A stretch of DNA of 17,653 nt from the NCBI GenBank assembly GCA_965368765.1, contig CBDUOF010000058.1, positions 1 through 17,653 of the forward strand. The letters run 5' to 3'. The notes beneath the pieces are model-generated. The model was not told the DNA's origin and did not search any database. It saw only the letters and a program-made list of their open reading frames with translations. Both the position numbers and the translations under genes were made by a program. The DNA is from Leptofilum sp965368765. GTDB lineage: Bacteria; Chloroflexota; Anaerolineae; Promineifilales; Promineifilaceae. Shown in pieces: positions 1 through 5,814 of the stretch (position 1 is the stretch's first letter; the number at the start of each line of letters is the position of its first letter).

Positions 1-526
1 TTAACACTAACTTCAGCTCATTGGCCAACATCCGGCTATACACCTGCCCCAACAATACGGGAAAGTCGGGATTAACAGGCGGGTAATGATATTGGGTCAG
101 CTCAATGGCATCAAAGATTTGCACCCCATCCATACCGTCTTGCTGAACGGCCGTTAAACAAGGCTCCACAAAACTCAGCCCAGCCACAATTTCTACCGGC
201 ACGCCAGCAGCTTCCGCTTGCATCACCAGTTTGGTCACGGTCGATTCCCCGACAAACGGATGCCCTGGCACGGCGTATACCACATCACCCGTCTGAGCCA
301 GCTGCAACAGCTTAGCGACGATGCTGTCATACACCGTCTCAAAACTGTCGGCTGAATCGTAAATGGCGTCAAAGCTGTGATGCACAACGCTGGCTGGCAG
401 ATCGGCTACCGCTGGATGACGTGCTGTGCGGCAATAAACAGTGTCAGCTTGACTCAAGATATCCCAGGCGGCTCTAGTAAGGAAACGGGCGTTGCCCGGC
501 CCCAATCCCACAACTGTAATACCCAT
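1..526 (-). CDS. MazG-family protein, N-terminal tetrapyrrole-methylase domain (3' end outside window)
   Basis: I translated the edge sequence by hand. The 175 visible codons start at ATG 526 and run off the window. The N-terminus VVGLGPG matches the SAM-binding glycine-rich loop of the tetrapyrrole (corrin/porphyrin) methylase superfamily, and residues near 93-96 read VPGHP, another family hallmark. The stretch ADTVYCRTARHP followed by FDAIYDSADSFETVY resembles the N-terminal half of YabN/MazG-type proteins, in which this domain precedes a MazG nucleoside-triphosphate pyrophosphohydrolase domain. That second domain would lie outside the window, so hydrolase function is inferred. A GGGAGAG ribosome site precedes the start. 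The gene lies 25 nt beyond the ribosomal operon terminator. A stand-alone methylase is the alternative. Confidence 0.75.
   Translation of the reverse strand, partial: MGITVVGLGPGNARFLTRAAWDILSQADTVYCRTARHPAVADLPASVVHHSFDAIYDSADSFETVYDSIVAKLLQLAQTGDVVYAVPGHPFVGESTVTKLVMQAEAAGVPVEIVAGLSFVEPCLTAVQQDGMDGVQIFDAIELTQYHYPPVNPDFPVLLGQVYSRMLANELKLVL
147..154. repeat. ACGGCCGT iterated palindrome (first of 12 copies)
   Basis: Exact copies start at 147, 2824, 3737, 4082, 5067, 6999, 8337, 9850, 12477, 12614, 14392 and 17018. Near copies sharing seven bases start at 2841, 3372, 6932 and 13357. In coding DNA they read as Thr-Ala-Val, x-Gly-Arg or Lys-Arg-Pro, so all three frames occur. Two exact copies are intergenic. 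The base after the octamer is A or T in 11 of 12 cases. Confidence 0.85.
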
Positions 527-551
527 TGACTTCTCTCCCTTCACTGAAAGC

Positions 552-580
552 AAAAAGACGAGAACAATGTCTCGCCTTTT
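552..580 (-). terminator. Intrinsic terminator after rpsI
   Basis: Read on the minus strand, GGCGAGA pairs with TCTCGTC (7 bp, one G·U) around a six-base loop, and a run of five T follows. Four A before the stem pair with four of these T, so the plus strand also looks terminator-like. It lies 38 nt after the rpsI stop and is the only classical stem plus T-run seen in the window. It probably ends the ribosomal-protein transcript. Confidence 0.88.
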
Positions 581-618
581 AGATCAATGAATTGTCATAT
601 ACAACCACGTCAACCGAA

Positions 619-1029
619 TTAACGCTTTGTATAAGTTGGTGCCTTACGGGCCCGCTTCAAACCTGGCTTCTTACGCTCTTTAATGCGAGCATCCCGAGTT
701 AAATGCCCACCAGCGCGCAAAGTAGGACGCATCTGCTCATCATACTTTACCAATGCACGGGCCAGACCCAGGCGCACGGCGCTCGTTTGGCCTGTAATAC
801 CGCCACCATTAATATGCACGCTCACATCCACCTTGCCCAGCAACTCTGCATCTGCCAGAGGGCCAGTCAAAATGAGGTGATCACCAAAACGGGGGAAAAA
901 TTCCTCTACGTCCTTGCCATTGACCACGAAATTACCCGTCGCACTCTCGTCGAGATAAATCCGCACTCGGGCGGAGGCACGTTTCCGACGGCCAATTCCT
1001 TCGTAATATTGTCTTGATTCTTCTGCCAT
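619..1029 (-). CDS. rpsI: Small ribosomal subunit protein uS9
   Basis: S9 of the 30S head, 136 residues. The N-terminal YYEGIGRRKRASARV, the central GGGITGQTSA loop and the very basic tail ending in YTKR are family hallmarks. In known ribosomes the C-terminal arginine tail reaches the P-site tRNA anticodon; most bacteria end in SKR, here TKR. ATG 1029 is chosen because GGAG lies 7 nt upstream; an in-frame TTG six bases earlier would sit too close. It follows rplM by 10 nt, the usual L13-S9 pair, and is the last gene before the terminator. Confidence 0.98.
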   Translation of the reverse strand: MAEESRQYYEGIGRRKRASARVRIYLDESATGNFVVNGKDVEEFFPRFGDHLILTGPLADAELLGKVDVSVHINGGGITGQTSAVRLGLARALVKYDEQMRPTLRAGGHLTRDARIKERKKPGLKRARKAPTYTKR

Positions 1030-1039
1030 CTTCAATCTC

Positions 1040-1468
1040 CTACAGTTCCATCAGAACAGGCTGCTGTGCCTCGTGTGGATGCTCTGTTCCGGCATACACC
1101 TTCAGCTTCTTAAACATTTTGCGTCCCAGCTTGCTTTTAGGCAACATGCCCTTGATAGCCAATTCAACCGGACGTGTGGGGAATTTCTCTAGCTGATCGC
1201 GCAAGCTAATTTCGGTAAGGCCACCCGGGTACTGCGAGTGCCGATAATACATTTTTTGATCCATGCGACGACCCGTTACATGAATTTTTTCTGCGTTGAT
1301 TATAACCACATAGTCACCGCAGTCCACCGAAGGGGAAAACCCTGGCTTGTGCTTGCCGCGCAAGATAGTCGCCACGCGAGACGCTAAACGCCCCAACGTT
1401 TGACCCTGGGCATCCACAATAAACCATTTGGTTTCAACCTCAGCTGGTTTTGTGATGTATGTTTTCAT
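1040..1468 (-). CDS. rplM: Large ribosomal subunit protein uL13
   Basis: L13, an early-assembling 23S rRNA-binding protein, 142 residues, which is typical. The start MKTYITKPAEVETKW, then GQTLGRLAS, IINAEKIHVTG and MLPKSKLGRKM, match the family throughout. ATG 1468 has a GGAG site 8 nt upstream. A longer in-frame reading from 1522 would run into the end of truA and add a non-homologous N-terminus, so it is not used. It lies between truA (38 nt gap) and rpsI (10 nt gap), the same truA-rplM-rpsI order as in many Gram-positive genomes. Confidence 0.98.
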   Translation of the reverse strand: MKTYITKPAEVETKWFIVDAQGQTLGRLASRVATILRGKHKPGFSPSVDCGDYVVIINAEKIHVTGRRMDQKMYYRHSQYPGGLTEISLRDQLEKFPTRPVELAIKGMLPKSKLGRKMFKKLKVYAGTEHPHEAQQPVLMEL

Positions 1469-1506
1469 GCCGCTTTCTCCTACATCTGAATTGGGAGATA
1501 GTTTCT

Positions 1507-2283
1507 CTACATCTCGGCCCAATCCAAGTTCTCATACGTTATAGAAACAAGTTGAAGACCTTGAGGCGGTGCTACCGTGCCGCATGCGTCGCGACTTTCG
1601 GTTTTAAACGCCTTAACAAACTCCTCAATGGTCCAAGCACCTTCCCCTACCAGCTTCAAACTGCCCACAATGCTGCGCACCATACGGTACAAAAAAGCAT
1701 TGGCTTCAATGCGAAACGAGAGGTCACTTCCTGAACGCTGCCATCGCGCTACAAACAGTTCACGCACAGAGTTATTCCCCTGTGGCGGCTGCCCAAAAGT
1801 GGCAAAATCATGCACACCCAGCAGCCGTTGCGCGGCCCGATTCATTTTCTCTTCATCCAGCCTTTTGCGTACATGCCAGCTAAATCGGTGTTTAAGCGGA
1901 TGTCGTGTCGGCGCATTATAAATGCTGTATTCATAAGCTCGACGCTGTGCATCAAATCTTGGATGAAAAGATGAAGGTACTTGTTTAAGTTGTAAAATTA
2001 CAATACTGTCTGGCAAATTGGCATTGAGCGCTTTCTGCAAAACCTCGCTGCCGTGTTTCCAAGCCAGAGAAAAAACAATGACTTGACCAACTGCATGAAC
2101 ACCACTATCGGTTCGTCCTGAGCCAAGCAACGTAACGGGTTGGCGGGCAAGCTGGCTCAATACGCTCTCTATTGTGCTCTGTATAGTTGGCTGGCTTTCA
2201 ATTTGTCTCTGAAAACCATAATACTCTGTGCCATCATAGGCAACAAGCGCAGCAAAGGCTTTTTCGGAAATCAAACTGTTCAA
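1507..2283 (-). CDS. truA: tRNA pseudouridine(38-40) synthase TruA
   Basis: Converts uridines 38-40 of the tRNA anticodon arm to pseudouridine. The 258 residues are a normal TruA length. The first strand with YDGTEYYGFQ, the catalytic motif GRTDSGVHA with Asp59, and the C-terminal FLYRMVRSIVG segment are all present. The start is uncertain: there is no ATG near the conserved N-terminus, an in-frame stop lies shortly upstream, and the first possible codon is TTG at 2283, with another TTG at 2274. Neither has a strong ribosome site, so expression may be low. It follows rplQ after 85 nt that contain a perfect 10-bp hairpin. Confidence 0.95.
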   Translation of the reverse strand: MNSLISEKAFAALVAYDGTEYYGFQRQIESQPTIQSTIESVLSQLARQPVTLLGSGRTDSGVHAVGQVIVFSLAWKHGSEVLQKALNANLPDSIVILQLKQVPSSFHPRFDAQRRAYEYSIYNAPTRHPLKHRFSWHVRKRLDEEKMNRAAQRLLGVHDFATFGQPPQGNNSVRELFVARWQRSGSDLSFRIEANAFLYRMVRSIVGSLKLVGEGAWTIEEFVKAFKTESRDACGTVAPPQGLQLVSITYENLDWAEM

Positions 2284-2314
2284 TCTGCACCGAGAAAGCC
2301 TTTAACCAACTCCT

Positions 2315-2341
2315 AAAGACATTTCAAACCGAAATGTCTTC
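2315..2341 (-). promoter_or_regulatory. Perfect 10-bp hairpin between rplQ and truA
   Basis: On the minus-strand transcript AAGACATTTC pairs perfectly with GAAATGTCTT around a five-base GGTTT loop, and one further G·U pair is possible at the base. It begins 28 nt after the rplQ stop. The sequence after the stem is TTAGGAG, not a T-run, so it is not a classical terminator. It may reduce read-through into truA or protect the 3' end of the alpha message; this role is inferred. Confidence 0.55.
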
Positions 2342-2368
2342 ACTGGAATTGGCCATACAGTGCAAGCT

Positions 2369-2797
2369 CTACGCCTCGTCCACCAACATGATCATTGCCA
2401 TGTCGGCATTGTCGCCGGAGCGCTTGCCAATCTTGACCACTCGGGTATAGCCACCTGGCCGATCTGCAAAACGAGGCGCAATGTCTTCAAACAGCTTTTT
2501 GACAACATCTACCTCTTCTGCTGAACCAGTTTCGTCTTCCGCTACGCGGAATCGCGAAATACGGGCAGCCGCAAGCCGACGGGCATGGATGGCGCTTGCC
2601 GGATCAGTTTCACCTTTAGCCAAACCGCGTTTAGCCAGGGTAATAATTTTTTCAGTTGCCGGGCGAAGCATTCTTGCCTTGGCTTCTGTGGTCAATATTT
2701 GTTCGTGGATGAGCAACTCAGCAATCATGTTTTTGCGTAATGCTTTGCGATGTGCTGTGTCTCGACCCAATCTACGACCGCTTACTCTGTGTCGCAT
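2369..2797 (-). CDS. rplQ: Large ribosomal subunit protein bL17
   Basis: L17, located near the exit tunnel of the 50S subunit, 142 residues. The N-terminal MRHRVSGRRLGRDTAHR and the C-terminal IAPRFADRPGGYTRVVK with GDNADMAMIMLV are diagnostic. It is longer than the E. coli protein (127 residues). The extra residues fall in the middle, around AKGETDPASA and in the acidic segment RVAEDETGSAEEV. The ATG has AGAGG about 9 nt upstream. It follows rpoA with 36 nt between, a gap that carries an ACGGCCGT palindrome. Confidence 0.97.
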   Translation of the reverse strand: MRHRVSGRRLGRDTAHRKALRKNMIAELLIHEQILTTEAKARMLRPATEKIITLAKRGLAKGETDPASAIHARRLAAARISRFRVAEDETGSAEEVDVVKKLFEDIAPRFADRPGGYTRVVKIGKRSGDNADMAMIMLVDEA

Positions 2798-2823
2798 GGT
2801 GTATACCTCTTTATGCAGGGGAT

Positions 2824-2848
2824 ACGGCCGTTATTAAACAGCGGCCGT
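2824..2848 (-). promoter_or_regulatory. GC-rich hairpin over the rpoA stop codon, built from two CGGCCG palindromes
   Basis: Two copies of CGGCCG lie 18 nt apart in register. On the transcript ACGGCCG pairs with CGGCCGT (7 bp, six of them G-C) around an 11-base loop that contains the rpoA TAA stop codon. No T-run follows, so it is not an intrinsic terminator. It lies just upstream of the rplQ ribosome site. An effect on rpoA-rplQ coupling or on mRNA stability is inference. Confidence 0.45.
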
Positions 2849-3802
2849 TTCACCTTCCTCATCTTTTAAAAAGCCTTTGGCTCGCAATTGATCTTTCAAC
2901 TCATCTAGTGACTTTTCACCAAAGTTACGGATGGCCAGCATGGTTTCTTCGCCACGTTCCAGCATATCCAACATCTCACCAACCTTGGTAATCCCTGTCC
3001 GCTTCAATGAGTTAAAGACACGAACACTCAGATCAAGCTGCTCGATCGGCGTATCATAAATTTCATTCGGGATGGCGCCTTCTTCCTCTTCTTCCTCTTC
3101 AACAGGTAAGAAGGTTTCTTCGCTCACACCAGCAATCGGCCGCAAATATTGCATCATAATTTGTGCCGATTGGGCCAGCGATTCTTCCGGCTTGATGGTG
3201 CCATCCGTCCAGATTTGCATGATAACACGGTCATAATCGGCCACTTGACCGACTCGTGTCTTCTCAACTTCATAGCCAACACGCCGAATTGGGCTGAAGA
3301 TTGCATCAACTGGTAACTCACCAATTGGCAAGCGACCCCGTTCTTCAGCTGGAGAGTAGCCACGACCAGTTTCGGCCGTCATCTCAATTTCCAAAAAGGC
3401 ATCATCAGAATCGACAGTAAACAGGTACAAGTCAGGATTGATGATTTCCACCTCTGGAGGCGTCTGAATATCAGCTGCAGTGACAGTACCAGCACCGTGA
3501 ACTTCCAGCCGAAGTCGGCCAGTATCGGTACCGTGTAACTGCAGGCGCAGCTGTTTAATGTGCAGGATCAACTGCATCATATCTTCGCGAACGTGCTCGA
3601 TGGCAGAAAACTCATGCGGCACATCGGTTACGCGAATAGATGTAATGGCAGCCCCCGGCAATGATGCAAGCAAAACGCGGCGCAGGGCGTTGCCCAAGGT
3701 GGTGCCATATCCTCTTTCCAATGGGCCAAGGATAAAACGGCCGTATTCACGCGACATCGCGGTGCTTTCAATTTTGGGCAGTATCAGGTTACTAATAGCC
3801 AA
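2834..3802 (-). CDS. rpoA: DNA-directed RNA polymerase subunit alpha
   Basis: Alpha subunit, 322 residues, the usual length. The N-terminal dimerisation and assembly domain covers roughly residues 1-230, with YGRFILGPLERGYGTTLGNALRR and the RVTDVPHEFSAI segment. An acidic linker with seven consecutive Glu follows. The C-terminal domain contains LDLSVRVFNSLKRTGI and IRNFGEKSLDEL, the helix-hairpin-helix surface that binds UP-element DNA and activators. The start is TTG at 3802, with GGGAGG 8 nt upstream. An ATG between them is out of frame and stops after five codons. It follows rpsD with 39 nt between, as in most alpha operons. Confidence 0.97.
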   Translation of the reverse strand: MAISNLILPKIESTAMSREYGRFILGPLERGYGTTLGNALRRVLLASLPGAAITSIRVTDVPHEFSAIEHVREDMMQLILHIKQLRLQLHGTDTGRLRLEVHGAGTVTAADIQTPPEVEIINPDLYLFTVDSDDAFLEIEMTAETGRGYSPAEERGRLPIGELPVDAIFSPIRRVGYEVEKTRVGQVADYDRVIMQIWTDGTIKPEESLAQSAQIMMQYLRPIAGVSEETFLPVEEEEEEEGAIPNEIYDTPIEQLDLSVRVFNSLKRTGITKVGEMLDMLERGEETMLAIRNFGEKSLDELKDQLRAKGFLKDEEGETAAV

Positions 3803-3841
3803 CGTACATACCTCCCTATGCTAGGCTCGGGACGGTTAAAA

Positions 3842-4483
3842 TTACCGCCGGGAGTAATATTCAACAACAAGCTGCTCATTGATGGAAACATCAATATCGT
3901 CACGAGCAGGTAAATTCAATACATTTGCCGACACATTGCCGACATCCAACGACATCCAGCGTGGAACCTGGCGATCGTCTAAATCTTCGCGTAAAACCTT
4001 GAAGTAGCTATTGCGCATACTTCCAGGGCGTACAGAAACCGCATCCCCAGGAGATACCAGGGCGGACGGTACGCTTGTTTTACGGCCGTTTATCGTAATA
4101 TGGCCGTGCTGCACCAATTGACGGGCTTGCGCGCGAGAATCAGCCCAACCTAACCGATAAACAACATTATCCAAACGGGTTTCCAGGATGACCAACAAAT
4201 TGGTACCTGTCAGCCCGACACGTTGCGTCGCCCGCCGGAAATACCGGCTAAACTGACGCTCCAGCACGCCATAGATACGGCGAGCCTTTTGCTTTTCGCG
4301 CAGCTGCAATAAATAATCTGAGGCACGACCCCGTCGGAACTGATTATCACGACCGTGTTCCCCGGGGGGATAAGACCGACGCTCAAATGAGCATTTCGGG
4401 GTCAAACAACGAGACCCCTTCAAAAACAGCTTTTCGCCTTCACGGCGACATAGCTTACATACTGGACCAGTATACCTTGCCAA
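3842..4483 (-). CDS. rpsD: Small ribosomal subunit protein uS4, zinc-binding form
   Basis: S4, a primary 16S rRNA-binding assembly protein, 213 residues. The N-terminus MARYTGPVCKLCRREG is near-consensus. Cys9, Cys12, Cys26 and Cys31 form an apparent zinc site of the C+ type. The S4 RNA-binding domain, with TRLDNVVYRLG and ARQLVQHGHITINGR, spans roughly residues 98-160. The start is placed at TTG 4483 because GGAGG lies 5 nt upstream and the homology begins exactly there. The longer TTG reading at 4501 would place the ribosome site inside the gene. The 145-nt leader upstream is structured, which suggests autoregulation, as S4 is known to repress its own message in several bacteria. Confidence 0.97.
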   Translation of the reverse strand: MARYTGPVCKLCRREGEKLFLKGSRCLTPKCSFERRSYPPGEHGRDNQFRRGRASDYLLQLREKQKARRIYGVLERQFSRYFRRATQRVGLTGTNLLVILETRLDNVVYRLGWADSRAQARQLVQHGHITINGRKTSVPSALVSPGDAVSVRPGSMRNSYFKVLREDLDDRQVPRWMSLDVGNVSANVLNLPARDDIDVSINEQLVVEYYSRR

Positions 4484-4508
4484 CTTAACCTCCGTATTCA
4501 ACCTAAAA

Positions 4509-4615
4509 TGAGAGGTTTACAGGTGTGGCACACCCCTTCATCCCTCTCAACCAACCAATAAACTGTAAATGTCAACTAAATTGACTCAGGAAAATATCAT
4601 TGCACTTGGCAATGA
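4509..4615 (-). promoter_or_regulatory. Three tandem hairpins in the rpsD leader (candidate S4 site)
   Basis: In transcript order the 145-nt rpsK-rpsD gap holds TCATTGC pairing with GCAATGA (4597-4603/4609-4615), GTCAA pairing with TTGAC (4571-4575/4581-4585), and TGAGAGG pairing with CCTCTCA (4509-4515/4543-4549). The last helix encloses a smaller helix, GGTGT with ACACC (4522-4526/4530-4534). It lies about 25 nt before the TTG start. Leader length and position fit a translational autoregulation site. I cannot show that it matches a known S4 leader. Confidence 0.45.
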
Positions 4616-4628
4616 GAACACACAATAT

Positions 4629-5021
4629 TTAGACGCGACGTTTCTTCTTGGGGCGGCACCCATTGTGGGGCACCGGGGTGATATCGCGAATACTCTTGAC
4701 ACGAATCCCAGAAGCCTGCAATGAACGAATTGCCTGCTCACGACCTGGGCCAGGACCTTTTACAATAACATCCAATTCCTGCATACCGCTTTCTTGTGCG
4801 GTTCGTGCCGCACTCTGCGCTGCCAACCGAGCTGCATAAGGGGTACTCTTTCGTGACCCTTTAAAGCCGGAGCTACCCGCACTGGCCCAGGAAACCGTAT
4901 TACCACCCATATCGGTGATGGTTACGATAGTATTGTTAAAGGTAGCAAAGATGTGCGCCTGACCTTGAGGCACCATCCGCTTTACTTTTTTACGTGTCTG
5001 TGACTGTCTTCTACGTCCCAT
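4629..5021 (-). CDS. rpsK: Small ribosomal subunit protein uS11
   Basis: S11 of the 30S platform, which lies near the E site and the Shine-Dalgarno helix. It has 130 residues, typical length. HIFATFNNTIVTITDMGGNT, SAGSSGFKGSRKSTPYAA and the C-terminal PVPHNGCRPKKKRRV are all consensus. The ATG has AGGAG 5 nt upstream. It follows rpsM after an 87-nt gap with a palindrome inside a hairpin, and precedes the structured rpsD leader. Nothing in the protein is unusual. Confidence 0.98.
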   Translation of the reverse strand: MGRRRQSQTRKKVKRMVPQGQAHIFATFNNTIVTITDMGGNTVSWASAGSSGFKGSRKSTPYAARLAAQSAARTAQESGMQELDVIVKGPGPGREQAIRSLQASGIRVKSIRDITPVPHNGCRPKKKRRV

Positions 5022-5044
5022 TCCGTCTCCTAAAACTTAATCCA

Positions 5045-5084
5045 TGAGTTGTGACTGTTGTAATAAACGGCCGTTTCCAACTCA
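5045..5084 (-). promoter_or_regulatory. Hairpin enclosing a 12-bp perfect palindrome between rpsM and rpsK
   Basis: TGAGTTG (5045-5051) pairs with CAACTCA (5078-5084). Inside it lies the perfect palindrome AAACGGCCGTTT (5065-5076), whose core is the iterated octamer of this window. In RNA the palindrome can fold only as a 4-bp stem with a four-base loop. As duplex DNA it could be a protein or methylase site. The gap is 87 nt and contains no other gene. Confidence 0.45.
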
Positions 5085-5108
5085 CCTTAAATCAACGCTA
5101 ACTAAAAA

Positions 5109-5489
5109 TTATTTACCCTTACGACGACCACGTCCAGCAACCGTCTTCTTTGGGCCTTTTCGTGAACGGGCATTCGTTTTCGTCCGCTGCCCGTGAACAG
5201 GCAAATGACGACGATGACGCAGGCCGCGATAACAGCCAATTTCCGTCAAACGCTTAATATTCATCGCAACTTCACGCCGCAAATCACCTTCCACAATGTA
5301 ATCACTGTCAATGATCTGGCGCACCTGAGTTACTTCACTTTCCGACAAATCCTGCACGCGCGTATTCGGATCAACGCCCGCCTTCTCCAGAATGGCCTGA
5401 CTGGCAGTTTTGCCAATGCCATAAATATATGTCAGACTAATTTCTACCCGCTTATTGCGGGGGATATCAACACCAGCAATACGTGCCAT
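5109..5489 (-). CDS. rpsM: Small ribosomal subunit protein uS13
   Basis: S13 of the 30S head, contacting the P-site tRNA and the B1 bridges to the large subunit; 126 residues. The start MARIAGVDIPRNKRVEISL is consensus, followed by IYGIGKTASQAIL and the basic tail RHLPVHGQRTKTNARSRKGP. ATG 5489 has GGAGG four bases upstream. A longer reading from 5516 lacks homology. It follows rpmJ by 64 nt, and that gap carries a strong hairpin. In E. coli the S4 repression site lies at the rpsM start, so this gap deserves attention. Confidence 0.98.
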   Translation of the reverse strand: MARIAGVDIPRNKRVEISLTYIYGIGKTASQAILEKAGVDPNTRVQDLSESEVTQVRQIIDSDYIVEGDLRREVAMNIKRLTEIGCYRGLRHRRHLPVHGQRTKTNARSRKGPKKTVAGRGRRKGK

Positions 5490-5518
5490 AATTCCTCCAG
5501 AATCCTTACGAGACAATC

Positions 5519-5546
5519 TTGTGACAGGCTATACGTCCTGCCACAA
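5519..5546 (-). promoter_or_regulatory. 10-bp hairpin upstream of rpsM
   Basis: On the transcript TTGTGGCAGG pairs with CCTGTCACAA (10 bp, one G·U) around an eight-base loop. It begins 7 nt after the rpmJ stop and ends 29 nt before the rpsM ATG. No T-run follows, so it is not a terminator. Its position is comparable to the E. coli alpha-operon S4 target upstream of rpsM; homology to that element is not established. Confidence 0.5.
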
Positions 5547-5553
5547 CTCAATC

Positions 5554-5667
5554 TTAGCCTTGCCGCTGTTTGTGGTTAGGATCCACACAGATAACGCGAA
5601 CAACACCTTTTCGTTTAATAATTTTGCACTTCGGGCAACGACGTTTAACAGACGATGATACTTTCAT
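5554..5667 (-). CDS. rpmJ: Large ribosomal subunit protein bL36, zinc-binding form
   Basis: I found this gene by hand translation. It has 37 residues, MKVSSSVKRRCPKCKIIKR then GVVRVICVDPNHKQRQG, which is the full usual length of L36. Cys11, Cys14, Cys27 and His32 form the expected zinc site. A TAGGAG site precedes the ATG by about 8 nt. In most bacteria infA lies directly upstream, but here adk does, after 147 nt. L36 is the smallest 50S protein and helps organise 23S rRNA near the base of the L7/L12 stalk. Confidence 0.96.
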   Translation of the reverse strand: MKVSSSVKRRCPKCKIIKRKGVVRVICVDPNHKQRQG

Positions 5668-5682
5668 CTCGAACTCCTACGT

Positions 5683-5706
5683 GCAGCCTCACTTGAATCA
5701 GGCTGC
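5683..5706 (-). promoter_or_regulatory. 7-bp hairpin upstream of the rpmJ ribosome site
   Basis: GCAGCCT (5683-5689) and AGGCTGC (5700-5706) are perfect inverted repeats around a 10-base loop. They lie just 5' of the TAGGAG ribosome site of rpmJ. No T-run follows. It may mark an mRNA processing or regulatory point at the spc/alpha junction. Confidence 0.35.
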
Positions 5707-5773
5707 TCAATTCATTTCTGGTAACAAACTTTTGAGAATTTGTCGATTCTTCTTCCACTCAAAGCAATCTACT

Positions 5774-5802
5774 ATTTTGCCACTGAATTGGTATTCTGTC
5801 CA
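5774..5802 (-). promoter_or_regulatory. Weak candidate promoter before rpmJ
   Basis: On the minus strand TGGACA (5797-5802; five of six match the -35 consensus) is followed after exactly 17 nt by CAAAAT (5774-5779; four of six match -10). It lies just after the adk stop, where an internal promoter for the alpha block would be useful. Matches of this quality also occur by chance. Confidence 0.2.
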
Positions 5803-5814
5803 GAAATTGCTTAT

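Noticed and set aside
4570..4575. Perfect -35 hexamer TTGACA in the rpsD leader (minus strand)
   Set aside because: No acceptable -10 hexamer lies 16-18 nt downstream, and most of the word belongs to a hairpin arm.
5707..5814. 35-codon open frame continuing in phase after the adk TGA stop
   Set aside because: Chance open frames of this length are common, adk is already full length, and the extension lacks a start codon near its beginning.
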